64,000 nt of DNA, taken from CALFXN01 sp964451935. Its GTDB lineage: Bacteria > Synergistota > Synergistia > Synergistales > Aminobacteriaceae. The stretch covers positions 49,804 to 113,803 of the forward strand of contig CAYVKE010000001.1 of NCBI GenBank assembly GCA_964451935.1. Direction: 5' to 3'. The notes under the pieces were generated by a model. The model searched no databases and was not told the origin of the DNA. It saw only the letters and a list, made by a program, of their open reading frames with translations. Shown piece by piece: positions 17,958-26,780 of this stretch (position 1 is the stretch's first letter; each line of letters starts with the position of its first letter). The translations under genes were made by a program, and so were the position numbers.

Positions 17958-18782
17958 ATGGTGAGCCGGCTTCATGTTTCCGTACCGGTTTTCGTTGTTT
18001 CGGATTTCACCGGAGAAACGGCGGAAAGTGTTGCAAAGGCCGCTTCAAGGCAATTCAATGCGGATTCGGTTTCCATAAAACGGTTTCGTTATATAACGAC
18101 ATTGGAGGAAGCCGGCAAGGTCGTTGTGCAGGCGAAGGAAGAAAACGCGTTGCTCGTGTGCACGTTCGTGAATGAGAAAATCCGTCTATTCGTCGTCGGC
18201 GAGGCTGAGAAACTCGGAGTGGCGTGCACTGATCTTTTCGGATCGCTGCTTCACGCGCTCACGAGCCTTGTCGGCAAGAAACCTCGGGAAGAGCCCGGGC
18301 TCTCGCACCTCCTTGACGAAGACTATTTCAAGAGAGTCAAGGCCGTGGAATTCACGATCAATTGCGACGATGGAAGCAATCCGCAGCTTCTCCACAAAGC
18401 AGAACTCATCCTTATAGGAGTATCCCGGACATGCAAGACGCCTTTGTCCATGTATCTTGCGCATAAAGGCATCATGACGGCGAATATCCCGCTTGTTCCC
18501 GAGCTGGAGGCGCCGGAGGAGCTTTTTGAGATTGACCCGAAGAAAATCGTCGGACTTGTCATCTCTCCCGAAAAACTTGTGGAACTCCGAACGAAGCGTC
18601 TGATGATGCTGGGACTATCGCCAAAGGATTCCGCGTATACGGAGAAAGAACGTGTCCGCAAAGAACTCGATTATGCCCGAAATCTCATGGAACGCCTGCA
18701 TGTCCGTGTGGTGGACGTCACCATGCGCGCCATCGAAGAGACGGCGCAGGAAATTCTGACTGTTGTTCAGGAGAACAGATAG
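17958..18782 (+). CDS. DUF299 bifunctional kinase/pyrophosphorylase regulating PPDK or PEP synthase (copy 2)
   Basis: Second paralogue, 274 residues, with the same architecture: FVVSDFTGETAESVA near the N-terminus, VEFTINCDDGSNPQ and a P-loop at residues 154-161 reading GVSRTCKT. The Gly before Lys seen in copy 1 is replaced by Cys; SRTxKT is, from memory, the form common in PPDK regulators such as Bacillus YqfL. The ATG at 17958 has GGGAGG upstream; an in-frame ATG at 17934 is possible. ppdK starts 42 bases downstream, which makes PPDK the likely target (inference). Confidence 0.9.
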   Translation: MVSRLHVSVPVFVVSDFTGETAESVAKAASRQFNADSVSIKRFRYITTLEEAGKVVVQAKEENALLVCTFVNEKIRLFVVGEAEKLGVACTDLFGSLLHALTSLVGKKPREEPGLSHLLDEDYFKRVKAVEFTINCDDGSNPQLLHKAELILIGVSRTCKTPLSMYLAHKGIMTANIPLVPELEAPEELFEIDPKKIVGLVISPEKLVELRTKRLMMLGLSPKDSAYTEKERVRKELDYARNLMERLHVRVVDVTMRAIEETAQEILTVVQENR

Positions 18783-18824
18783 AGCGGGTCGCAGAATTAC
18801 ATTTTATTTGGGGGTGACTTCATC

Positions 18825-21473
18825 GTGGTGGAAAAGACCTACGTGTACCGTTTTCAGGAAGGCAGTCGTGAAATGGTTTCTCTTCTCGGCGGCAAGGGTG
18901 CGAATCTCGCGCAAATGGCTCGGAACGGACTTCCCGTCCCGCCCGGGTTTATCATCACGACTGAGGCATGCTCCGCGTTTAACGCAGCGCCGGGGTTTCT
19001 CGACTCGATCTGGTCGACCGTGGAACTTCATATGCGGCGCCTCGAAGAGGAAACCGGAAAACGTTTCGGGGCAGGGCCGGAACCGCTCCTCGTTTCGGTT
19101 CGCTCCGGCGCTCCGATTTCGATGCCGGGGATGATGGACACCATTCTCAACCTCGGATTGAACAACGAAACGGTCGATCTCCTTGCCGCAACTTCGGGTG
19201 ACAGACGTTTCGCCCTCGACAGCTATCGGCGGTTCATCCAGATGTACGGGAATGTGGTCGATGGAATCCCCTCTGAACGATTCGAAGCTATCCTTGAACG
19301 TACGAGAAGCGACCTCGGAGTGAAATTCGACTTCGAAATTCCGGCCGAAGCGCTGGAATCGCTCATCGCCTCGTACCTTGCGCTGTACCGCGATGAAATA
19401 GGCTGCCCACTCCCGCTCGACCCGTGGGAACAGCTTCGTCACTCCATCGAAGCCGTTTTCGGCAGCTGGGATAACCAGCGTGCGAAAACCTACCGCAAAC
19501 TTCATGATATCCCGGATTCGCTCGGAACGGCCGTCAACATCGTCTCCATGGTCTACGGCAACCTTGGAGAAGACTGCGGAACGGGCGTCTGCTTCACTCG
19601 GAGTCCCTCCGACGGTGAGAACAAGATCTATGGAGAGTTTCTCGTCAACGCACAGGGCGAGGACGTTGTGGCCGGAATCCGCACCCCGCTGCCGATCGAC
19701 GAACTGCGTTTCGTCATGCCGGATATGTACAACCAACTGGCGGCCGTCTGCGAACAGCTCGAACGCTTTTACGGCGACATGCAGGACATAGAATTCACGA
19801 TCGAACGGAAAAAACTGTTTATTCTCCAGACAAGAAGCGGAAAACGATCCGCGCAGGCTGCGGTGAAAATTGCGATCGACCTGTTCGACGCCGGGATGAT
19901 CGACAAGACGACCGCCGTTTCACGCGTCACTCCGGAGCAGGCGGAGAACCTCCTTCACAAGCAGGTCGACCCGAGGACCACCGCCGAAGTAATAGCCCGA
20001 GGACTTCCCGCTTCGCCCGGAGCAGGGGTCGGCGTCGTTGCGTTCGATCCGGACGACGCGGTCGCGATGTCGAAGGAAGGAAAGCATGTCATTCTCGTTC
20101 GTCCGGAAACGAATCCGGACGACATACACGGACTCTTTGTCGCCGAAGGAGTCGTGACGAGCCGTGGCGGAATGACGAGTCATGCGGCGGTTGTCGCGCG
20201 GGGCTTGGGGAAGCCGTGCGTCAGCGGATGCGAGGATATCACGATCGATGTGGAACAGAAGATCCTCTTCGCTCAGGAGATGATGATCCACGAAGGCGAT
20301 ACGATAACGGTCGACGGAACTTCGGGGAAAGTTCTGTTCGGAGCGGTTCCGCTCGTCGAAGCATCTTTCTCGGAGGAATTCGAAAAAATACTTCAATGGT
20401 CCGACGAAATCGCGAAGCTTCAGGTCTGGGCCAACGGCGATACCCCGGAAGACGCCAAACGGGCGCGCGCCTTCGGTGCGAAAGGAATCGGCCTGTGCCG
20501 TACGGAACACATGTTCATGGCCGAAGACCGTCTTCCGATAATGCACCGCATGATCGTCGCAGATTCCGAAAGGGAACGGAAGGCTGCGCTTGAGACGCTG
20601 CACGGCATGCAGATGGCCGACTTCGAGGGCATATTCCGCAACATGAGGGGGCTGCCGGTTATTATCCGTCTTCTCGATCCGCCTCTTCACGAGTTCCTGC
20701 CGAAAGAAGCGGATCTCAAAGAGCAGCTGGTAGAGTTGGAAAATAACGGAAAAGGTATTACAATAGAAGCAGATGGATTGCGGAAGATGCTGATCAAGGT
20801 CGAATCGTTGCGCGAATCGAACCCGATGATGGGCTTCCGCGGATGCCGCCTTGGGATCGTGTTTCCCGAAATCTATTTCATGCAGGTGCGTGCGATCTTC
20901 GATGCGTTGATGCTCGTTCACAGGGACGGTTTCGACCCGCGGCCCGAGATAATGATTCCGCTCGTCGGATCGATTGAGGAGATGGCGTCCCTGCGCCGCG
21001 ACATCGAGGCGATCGCCGCCGAATACGAGGAGCGCTTCGGAGAGCGTATTCATTGTCCGATCGGAACGATGATCGAAGTGCCGCGTGCGGCATTCATAGC
21101 AAACCATCTTGCGGAAAAGGCGGACTTTTTCAGTTTCGGCACAAATGATATGACGCAGATGGTGTTCGGCTTTTCCCGTGATGATGCTGAGAGCAAATTT
21201 CTCGGAGTGTATGTCGAGCGTGGTATTATTCCTGTGAACCCCTTCCACGAACTCGATCGCGATGGAGTCGGGGCTATTATGAAAATTGCGGTGGAAAAAG
21301 GACGGTCGAAGAATCCCGGACTGTCGATCGGAATTTGCGGAGAGCACGGCGGGAACCCCAAGAGCATCGCTTTCTGCAATTCGATCGGCTTGAATTACGT
21401 GAGTTGCTCCCCGTTCAGGGTTCCTGTAGCCCGACTTGCAGCCGCTCACGCTGCTCTCGGACGTATAAAGTGA
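18825..21473 (+). CDS. ppdK: Pyruvate, phosphate dikinase
   Basis: Interconverts pyruvate + ATP + Pi and PEP + AMP + PPi; PPi-linked glycolysis or gluconeogenesis in anaerobes. 882 residues, normal. Domains: N-terminal ATP-grasp-like region (GGKGANLAQMARNGLPVPPGF; SVRSGAPISMPGMMDT), the phosphohistidine swivel domain with GGMTSHAAVV, and the C-terminal PEP/pyruvate barrel. The catalytic His is residue 453 and the regulatory Thr 451. The barrel carries GLCRTEHMF and the SFGTNDMTQ motif. The GTG start follows GGGGGTGA. It sits between its putative regulators and ppsA. Confidence 0.97.
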   Translation: MVEKTYVYRFQEGSREMVSLLGGKGANLAQMARNGLPVPPGFIITTEACSAFNAAPGFLDSIWSTVELHMRRLEEETGKRFGAGPEPLLVSVRSGAPISMPGMMDTILNLGLNNETVDLLAATSGDRRFALDSYRRFIQMYGNVVDGIPSERFEAILERTRSDLGVKFDFEIPAEALESLIASYLALYRDEIGCPLPLDPWEQLRHSIEAVFGSWDNQRAKTYRKLHDIPDSLGTAVNIVSMVYGNLGEDCGTGVCFTRSPSDGENKIYGEFLVNAQGEDVVAGIRTPLPIDELRFVMPDMYNQLAAVCEQLERFYGDMQDIEFTIERKKLFILQTRSGKRSAQAAVKIAIDLFDAGMIDKTTAVSRVTPEQAENLLHKQVDPRTTAEVIARGLPASPGAGVGVVAFDPDDAVAMSKEGKHVILVRPETNPDDIHGLFVAEGVVTSRGGMTSHAAVVARGLGKPCVSGCEDITIDVEQKILFAQEMMIHEGDTITVDGTSGKVLFGAVPLVEASFSEEFEKILQWSDEIAKLQVWANGDTPEDAKRARAFGAKGIGLCRTEHMFMAEDRLPIMHRMIVADSERERKAALETLHGMQMADFEGIFRNMRGLPVIIRLLDPPLHEFLPKEADLKEQLVELENNGKGITIEADGLRKMLIKVESLRESNPMMGFRGCRLGIVFPEIYFMQVRAIFDALMLVHRDGFDPRPEIMIPLVGSIEEMASLRRDIEAIAAEYEERFGERIHCPIGTMIEVPRAAFIANHLAEKADFFSFGTNDMTQMVFGFSRDDAESKFLGVYVERGIIPVNPFHELDRDGVGAIMKIAVEKGRSKNPGLSIGICGEHGGNPKSIAFCNSIGLNYVSCSPFRVPVARLAAAHAALGRIK

Positions 21474-21503
21474 TCGAATCTGAGATTGGAGGCAGGAAGA
21501 GTC

Positions 21504-23870
21504 ATGGGGACATACCGTTACGTACGCTGGTTTTCGGAGGTCGGTAAGGGCGATATCCCGTCGGTTGGCGGCAAAGGCGCCAACCTCGGCGAAATGACAC
21601 AGCGGGGAATCGCCGTACCACCGGGGTTTTGCGTAACCGCCGAAGCGTACAGGGATTTTGTCAGTTCCGCCGGTCTTGGAGCCAAAATCAAAGAGATCAT
21701 CGAATCGACAAACTGCGACGATGCAGACGATCTCAACTGCAAATGCGGCGATATCCGGCGGCTCTTTCTGGAAGCTCCAATACCGGATATGATTCGAATC
21801 GACATCGAAAATGCGTACCGGGAGCTGTGCGACAGGGCATCGATCGACGAAATGCGGGTGGCCGTCCGAAGTTCCGCAACGGCAGAGGATTTGCCGGACG
21901 CCTCTTTCGCCGGACAACAGGACACGTATCTTCACATACGCGGCGCCGTAAACGTCACGAGTCACGTCCGTCGTTGCTGGGCGTCGCTCTGGACGGGCCG
22001 CGCGACGTATTATCGTCAGAAGCAGGGGTATGATCATTTCGACGTGTCGCTCTCGGCGGTCGTTCAGAAAATGGTCAACAGCGGCAAGTCCGGGGTCATG
22101 TTCACTGCGAATCCGATAACGAACGATCGGAACCAGCTCATGATCAATTCGAGCTGGGGATTGGGAGAAGCCGTAGTCGCCGGGATCGTAACGCCCGATG
22201 AATTTACTGTGGACAAGAACAGCCGCGCAGTTGTGGAACGTCACATTTCCGAGAAGAACGTCATGATCATCGAGCGCCCCGATGACCTCGGAACGATGGA
22301 AGTCTCCGTAATGAATCACCTCGGTGCGGACAAGATCGCCGTTCCGAGCATCGGAGAATCGGAAGTTTTGACGCTCGCCGAAGCGGGGATCAGAATCGAA
22401 GGGCTCTATGGGGTTCCGCAGGATATCGAATGGGCGTTTGACAAGGACACATCCGAACTTTATATTCTGCAATCCCGGCCCGTAACGACGCTGAAAGGCA
22501 GTGAATCGACAGTGAAGACGCACGAAGAGGAAAAAACGAAAAAGGAACTTCGAATGCTCGTTCGCGGGCTTGCCGCCTCTCCGGGCATCGCCGCCGGCGC
22601 TGTGGTTCTCGTCAAGGATTTGAACGAAATCGGACGCATCAACGACGGCGATATCATGGTCACCGGCATGACGAACCCGGACATGGTGCCTGCCATGCGA
22701 AAAGCCGCCGCGGTCGTAACCGATGAGGGCGGACGCACCTGCCACGCGGCGATTGTGTCGCGGGAACTCGGCATCCCCTGCGTTGTGGGAGCCAAGACAG
22801 CGACAAGCGTGTTGAAGGACGGCATGGTCGTGACGGTTGACGCTACGCGGGGCGTCGTTTTCGAGGGCAACCTCATTGCCGACGAAAAGAAACCCGAAGA
22901 GAAGGTCGAGCCCGCCGCAGTATTGAACGAAAATCTCATTCACCAGCTCGCGCCGATCACCGGAACGAAGATCTACATGAATCTCGGAGAACCGTCTATT
23001 ATCGGAAAATATCAGTCGCTCCCATTCGACGGAATCGGGCTCATGAGGACCGAATTCATATTCACGAATATGGTCGGCATCCACCCGATGTACCTCGTCA
23101 AGACCGGACAGGGCAAACTGCTGGTTGACAAGATGGCGGAGGGCATTACCGCCGTAGCGCAGGCGATTTATCCTCGTCCGATCGTTGTCCGTATGAGCGA
23201 TTTCAGGACGAACGAATTCCGGGGGCTCAAAGGCGGCGAGGACGTCGAGCCCGAAGAGAACAATCCGATGATCGGCTGGCGCGGCGTATCACGTTACATC
23301 TCTCCGGAGTACGAAGCGGGCTTCCGGCTTGAGTGCCAAGCGATCCGAAAGGTCCGCGAGGAATATGGGCTCATCAACGTGTGGGTCATGCTTCCGTTCG
23401 TGCGGACCGTTTGGGAGCTTGAGCGGGTAAAGAGCATCCTCACGTCGGAAGGACTCGTACGAAGCGGCTCGTTCAAACTCTGGATCATGGCCGAAGTTCC
23501 TTCCGTCGTTTTCGCTGCGGATGAATTTGCGCAGATGGTGGACGGTTTCAGTATCGGAAGCAACGACCTGACGCAGCTTGTGCTCGGCGTCGACCGGGAT
23601 TCGGGGCTCCTCAACAGCATGGGATATTTCGACGAACGGGATATCGCGGTCAAACGAGCGATTTCGACGCTCATTCATGCGGCCCACGCACATGGAATCA
23701 CGTGCTCGATATGCGGCCAGGGGCCATCGTTGTATCCCGACTTCACCGAGTTTCTCGTGCGCGAAGGAATCGACAGCGTCAGCGTCAATCCCGACACTGT
23801 CGCCTACACGCGGCGACTTGTCGCGTCGATGGAGCAGAAGATCATTCTCGGGAAAATCAGGGGAGAGTAA
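21504..23870 (+). CDS. ppsA: Phosphoenolpyruvate synthase
   Basis: Makes PEP, AMP and Pi from pyruvate and ATP for gluconeogenesis. 788 residues, close to E. coli PpsA. ATP-binding domain with GGKGANLGEMTQRGIAVPPGF and VAVRSSATAEDLPDASFAGQQ; swivel domain GGRTCHAAIV with catalytic His414 and regulatory Thr412; C-terminal barrel with GLMRTEFIF, SDFRTNEFRGLKGG and GSNDLTQL. The ATG at 21504 follows GGAGGCAGGAAGAG; a TTG at 21486 is a weaker choice. It is the last gene of the plus-strand run and is closed by a strong terminator. Confidence 0.96.
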   Translation: MGTYRYVRWFSEVGKGDIPSVGGKGANLGEMTQRGIAVPPGFCVTAEAYRDFVSSAGLGAKIKEIIESTNCDDADDLNCKCGDIRRLFLEAPIPDMIRIDIENAYRELCDRASIDEMRVAVRSSATAEDLPDASFAGQQDTYLHIRGAVNVTSHVRRCWASLWTGRATYYRQKQGYDHFDVSLSAVVQKMVNSGKSGVMFTANPITNDRNQLMINSSWGLGEAVVAGIVTPDEFTVDKNSRAVVERHISEKNVMIIERPDDLGTMEVSVMNHLGADKIAVPSIGESEVLTLAEAGIRIEGLYGVPQDIEWAFDKDTSELYILQSRPVTTLKGSESTVKTHEEEKTKKELRMLVRGLAASPGIAAGAVVLVKDLNEIGRINDGDIMVTGMTNPDMVPAMRKAAAVVTDEGGRTCHAAIVSRELGIPCVVGAKTATSVLKDGMVVTVDATRGVVFEGNLIADEKKPEEKVEPAAVLNENLIHQLAPITGTKIYMNLGEPSIIGKYQSLPFDGIGLMRTEFIFTNMVGIHPMYLVKTGQGKLLVDKMAEGITAVAQAIYPRPIVVRMSDFRTNEFRGLKGGEDVEPEENNPMIGWRGVSRYISPEYEAGFRLECQAIRKVREEYGLINVWVMLPFVRTVWELERVKSILTSEGLVRSGSFKLWIMAEVPSVVFAADEFAQMVDGFSIGSNDLTQLVLGVDRDSGLLNSMGYFDERDIAVKRAISTLIHAAHAHGITCSICGQGPSLYPDFTEFLVREGIDSVSVNPDTVAYTRRLVASMEQKIILGKIRGE

Positions 23871-23923
23871 CCGCAGCCCTGACGGGTATTTTTCGGCGGT
23901 TTCGCAGAACGAACCGAACGATG

Positions 23924-23965
23924 CGGGGAAAGCAGCTTCGTGCTGCTTTCCCCGTTTTCGTTTCT
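23924..23965 (+). terminator. Strong rho-independent terminator after ppsA
   Basis: A perfect 13-bp stem (23924-23936 with 23942-23954) and a 5-base TTCGT loop are followed by TTTTCGTTTCTT. It lies between ppsA and the convergent penicillin-binding protein gene. The minus-strand side has no T tract, so it serves ppsA. Confidence 0.88.
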
Positions 23966-23978
23966 TACATCGGAATCG

Positions 23979-26279
23979 TCAGTCGTTGATTCCGTATTGT
24001 TTGAGAAGTTTCTGGTATTTGTCCTCTATGGAGTGCGCGGGACTCGGGTCATTCTGATACGGTTTCGCCGCAGCATCAGGAACATCAATCGGTTTGTGCG
24101 ACGACTGCTGCACATTGACGCGGGGCGCATCCGCAAGGCCGGCCGTTTGTTGCTGCCCGGACGTCGAGTATTGCGCAAGAAGCGCATCGTCCTGGGGGAT
24201 CAGCAACAAACGCGGCGCTCTCGGATCGGTCGCGCTCGCCGCTATATCACCGCCCCCATGAAGAGGGCATACGCTCGTCGGTGCGGTATTCACAGGCATG
24301 AAGACTTTGACGGCCGGACATCCCGGACCCGCTCTGTAACCCGTAGTTCGACATATCGCCACTTCTTCGATGGAGGCGTTCTCCGGTATCTCGAACTTCG
24401 AAGGCAGCTTCAGGTTCTTCAATGCGCCGACGATAAACTGTTTCCAGACGGGCGCGCCGAGAACTCCGCCTGTGGCGTTTTTCGAACCGAGCGGTTTGTG
24501 ATCGTCATTTCCGATATAAACGACGGCCACGAGTCCCGGAACTCCTCCAAGGAACCACGCGTCACTGAAATCGTTCGTCGTCCCCGTCTTGCCGAAGCTT
24601 TCGGTTTTCGGGATTTGCGCACGAGACCCGGTTCCCGCGCGGATGACGTCCATCATCATGGATCGAATGACCGTGGCTGTTCCGGGGGCGACGCTCTGGG
24701 TCGAAACGGGATTGCGTGTTTCGAGAATGTCTCCTTCTGCGGATCGGATCTCCCGGATAAAGAGCGGCGCGACAACCCTCCCGTTGTTTGCGATGCAGGA
24801 GAATGCAACGGCCATTTCAAGAGGCGTCACGCTTGCGCTCCCGAGCGCGATCGAAAGGTCGGAGGGGACATGCGGGCTCGTAATGCCGAGGCTTCGCGCC
24901 ATCGCGACTATGGGTTGCACGCCGATATACTCTGCTGCCCGAACTGCAACCGTGTTGATGGAGTGAATGAGCGCCGTCTGAACCGTCACTTCACCGCGGT
25001 ACTTTCCGTCGTAGTTTCCGGGAGACCAGACGGTCTGATTCGGCCCTTTCTTGTCGAACGAAAGGGGAGCGTCAAGGAAATGGTCAGTAGGAAGAACCCC
25101 CTGCTCGATCGCCGCAGCGTAAATAATCGGCTTAAAACCCGACCCGGGTTGTCGGAGGGCCTGCGTTGCACGGTTAAACTTGCTTTCCTTGAAATCCTTT
25201 CCTCCGGTTAGGGCAAGCACTTCTCCGGTCGCAGGATCCATAGCGACCAGAGCCCCCTGCGTCTTGAGCGTCTGAACGGCCTTATCGGATTCTTCCTGGA
25301 GTTTCAGGTCAAGCGTCGTATGGATTTCGAGGCCGCCGTTGTAGACCATCTCAGTTCCGTATTTCGGCAGAAGGTCATTGAAGAGGATGTGGGAGAGAAA
25401 GTAAGGGGCTCTGTTGTATTCGGCAACTTTGTTCGGAGTATGATTGAAAACAAGCTTCGTTCCCGATGCCGCTGCGCGTTCCTCCTCCGTGATCCAGCCG
25501 AGAGCGACAAAGCGATCGAGAACGTATTCCTGTCTTTGTTTCGCCGCTTTGAAGTGGAGCAGCGGACTGTATTTCCCGGGACCCGGCAAAATTCCGGCCA
25601 AAAGGGCCGATTCGGGTAGCGTCAGATCTTTCGCTTCCTTCCCGAAAAAGGTATGCGCGGCTGTATCGATGCCCCATGCCCCGTGACCGAAATATATGGT
25701 ATTCAGATATTTTTGGAGAATGGCATCTTTCGAAAATATTTTTTCGAGGCGTATTGCCAACATAAGTTCTTTCACTTTTCTCTTGAAGGTGCGATCCTGC
25801 GTCAGGAAGAGATTGCGCGCGAGCTGTTGCGTAATTGTGCTTCCGCCCTGACGGACCTTCTGGTGCATGATATCAACCCAGAGCGCGCGAATTATCCCCG
25901 AAATTTTAATCCCGCTGTGTTGATAAAAAGAAGAGTCCTCAGCCGCCAATGTCGCCTTGATCATCCAGGGAGAAATATCGCGAAGCTCAAGCGGATTGCG
26001 GTTTTCCATGAACAGCTTGGCTATGACTTCCTTGTTTCTATCGTACACGACTGAAGCGATGCTGTTTTTATACGCGAGTATCGCTTCGGCGGTAGGAAGC
26101 TCAGAAGAAAGGTCGCGAAGGAACAACGTTCCGACGACGGTTGCGACAGCCGTAATAGAAAGCAGAAGAAGCAGTATGAAAGCGAGCAGCGTGCGAAGCA
26201 CTCGATATGCTTTCCCATGCGTCTTCTTTCGGGGATCCGGTGCCGAGGTCGTTGCATCGCTTTGTTGTCTCGTCGCCAT
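23979..26279 (-). CDS. Class A penicillin-binding protein (PBP1A type)
   Basis: Bifunctional peptidoglycan glycosyltransferase/transpeptidase anchored in the inner membrane. 766 residues. A membrane anchor lies at about residues 29-53. The GT51 domain has the catalytic Glu114 in EDSSFYQHSG and GGSTITQQLARN near 146-157. The transpeptidase domain has the active-site SGFK (Ser380), SIN (440-442) and KTG (564-566). A Pro/Ser-rich tail with no clear domain follows. The ATG has AAGGAGG eight bases upstream on the minus strand. It is alone on this strand with its own promoter. Confidence 0.95.
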   Translation of the reverse strand: MATRQQSDATTSAPDPRKKTHGKAYRVLRTLLAFILLLLLSITAVATVVGTLFLRDLSSELPTAEAILAYKNSIASVVYDRNKEVIAKLFMENRNPLELRDISPWMIKATLAAEDSSFYQHSGIKISGIIRALWVDIMHQKVRQGGSTITQQLARNLFLTQDRTFKRKVKELMLAIRLEKIFSKDAILQKYLNTIYFGHGAWGIDTAAHTFFGKEAKDLTLPESALLAGILPGPGKYSPLLHFKAAKQRQEYVLDRFVALGWITEEERAAASGTKLVFNHTPNKVAEYNRAPYFLSHILFNDLLPKYGTEMVYNGGLEIHTTLDLKLQEESDKAVQTLKTQGALVAMDPATGEVLALTGGKDFKESKFNRATQALRQPGSGFKPIIYAAAIEQGVLPTDHFLDAPLSFDKKGPNQTVWSPGNYDGKYRGEVTVQTALIHSINTVAVRAAEYIGVQPIVAMARSLGITSPHVPSDLSIALGSASVTPLEMAVAFSCIANNGRVVAPLFIREIRSAEGDILETRNPVSTQSVAPGTATVIRSMMMDVIRAGTGSRAQIPKTESFGKTGTTNDFSDAWFLGGVPGLVAVVYIGNDDHKPLGSKNATGGVLGAPVWKQFIVGALKNLKLPSKFEIPENASIEEVAICRTTGYRAGPGCPAVKVFMPVNTAPTSVCPLHGGGDIAASATDPRAPRLLLIPQDDALLAQYSTSGQQQTAGLADAPRVNVQQSSHKPIDVPDAAAKPYQNDPSPAHSIEDKYQKLLKQYGIND

Positions 26280-26329
26280 AACGGGTGCCTCCTTGAGGTG
26301 AGACGGCCGGAACGCAAAAAATGACTTTT

Positions 26330-26338
26330 ATTATACCA
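26330..26338 (-). promoter_or_regulatory. Extended -10 promoter of the penicillin-binding protein gene
   Basis: The minus strand reads TGGTATAAT, a consensus extended -10. It would start transcription about 44 bases before the ATG. No clear -35 box is seen, as is common for extended -10 promoters. Confidence 0.6.
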
Positions 26339-26340
26339 TC

Positions 26341-26521
26341 ACATCCTGGAAGGGGTTTTTAGCAGAAATCCGTTTCCCCCACAATATGTTCTCATGCTTC
26401 TCCAGACCAAAGCGAAATTGACTATAATCCCGGCGGAATCAAGTGATTCTTGACTCCGGGACCACTTCACAGCGACATGCCGGCCTGAATCGTTTTTCTT
26501 CCTCGAAGAACTCTGTCAACC
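26341..26521. other. Intergenic stretch before tRNA-Arg; promoter-like box plus hairpin
   Basis: No gene is supported here. On the plus strand TATAAT at 26423-26428 runs straight into an interrupted inverted repeat. Its outer arms are 26428-26433 and 26456-26461, and its inner arms are 26439-26443 and 26449-26453. No T tract follows. Confidence 0.3.
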
Positions 26522-26550
26522 TTGACAGCCACAGCAAAGGCGTGTAATGT
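26522..26550 (+). promoter_or_regulatory. Promoter of tRNA-Arg
   Basis: Perfect -35 TTGACA at 26522-26527, a 17-base spacer, and -10 TAATGT at 26545-26550. The predicted transcription start is about 10 bases before the mature tRNA 5' end. Confidence 0.7.
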
Positions 26551-26567
26551 AACACAGTCGTCAAAAC

Positions 26568-26643
26568 GCGCCTGTAGCTCAGCGGATAGAGTATTGGCCT
26601 CCGGAGCCAAGGGTCTGGAGTTCGAATCTCCACAGGCGCGCCA
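26568..26643 (+). tRNA. tRNA-Arg (anticodon CCG)
   Basis: A 76-base cloverleaf with acceptor GCGCCTG pairing to CAGGCGC and discriminator G. The anticodon stem is TTGGC/GCCAA and the loop CTCCGGA puts anticodon CCG at 26601-26603. The T-arm carries GTTCGAATC and the 3' CCA is encoded. It reads CGG codons. It has its own promoter and terminator, so it is a single-gene unit. Confidence 0.95.
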
Positions 26644-26657
26644 ATTGTTTGTTTGAG

Positions 26658-26694
26658 GCCGAAGACGCGATGTCCGTGTGTCTTCGGCTTTTTT
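26658..26694 (+). terminator. Rho-independent terminator after tRNA-Arg
   Basis: A 9-bp perfect stem (26658-26666 with 26680-26688) is followed by six T residues, 15 bases after the tRNA CCA end. Confidence 0.88.
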
Positions 26695-26780
26695 CTATGT
26701 GAAACGTGAAACGCATCGTGCGGTCACGTTACGTAATACCCTATACGTTCAATACTCCAAGCGAAAGGGATGGATCCGAT

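Noticed and set aside
19920..23084. Open frame of over 1000 codons on the minus strand opposite ppdK and ppsA
   Set aside because: It lies exactly opposite two highly conserved genes, has no ribosome-binding site or recognisable motif, and spans their intergenic gap. Such shadows arise from codon bias in the sense genes.
23940..25211. Long plus-strand open frame opposite the penicillin-binding protein gene
   Set aside because: Arg/Gly-rich translation with no motif; the minus-strand frame has all PBP1A active-site motifs in order. It is also separated from ppsA by a terminator.
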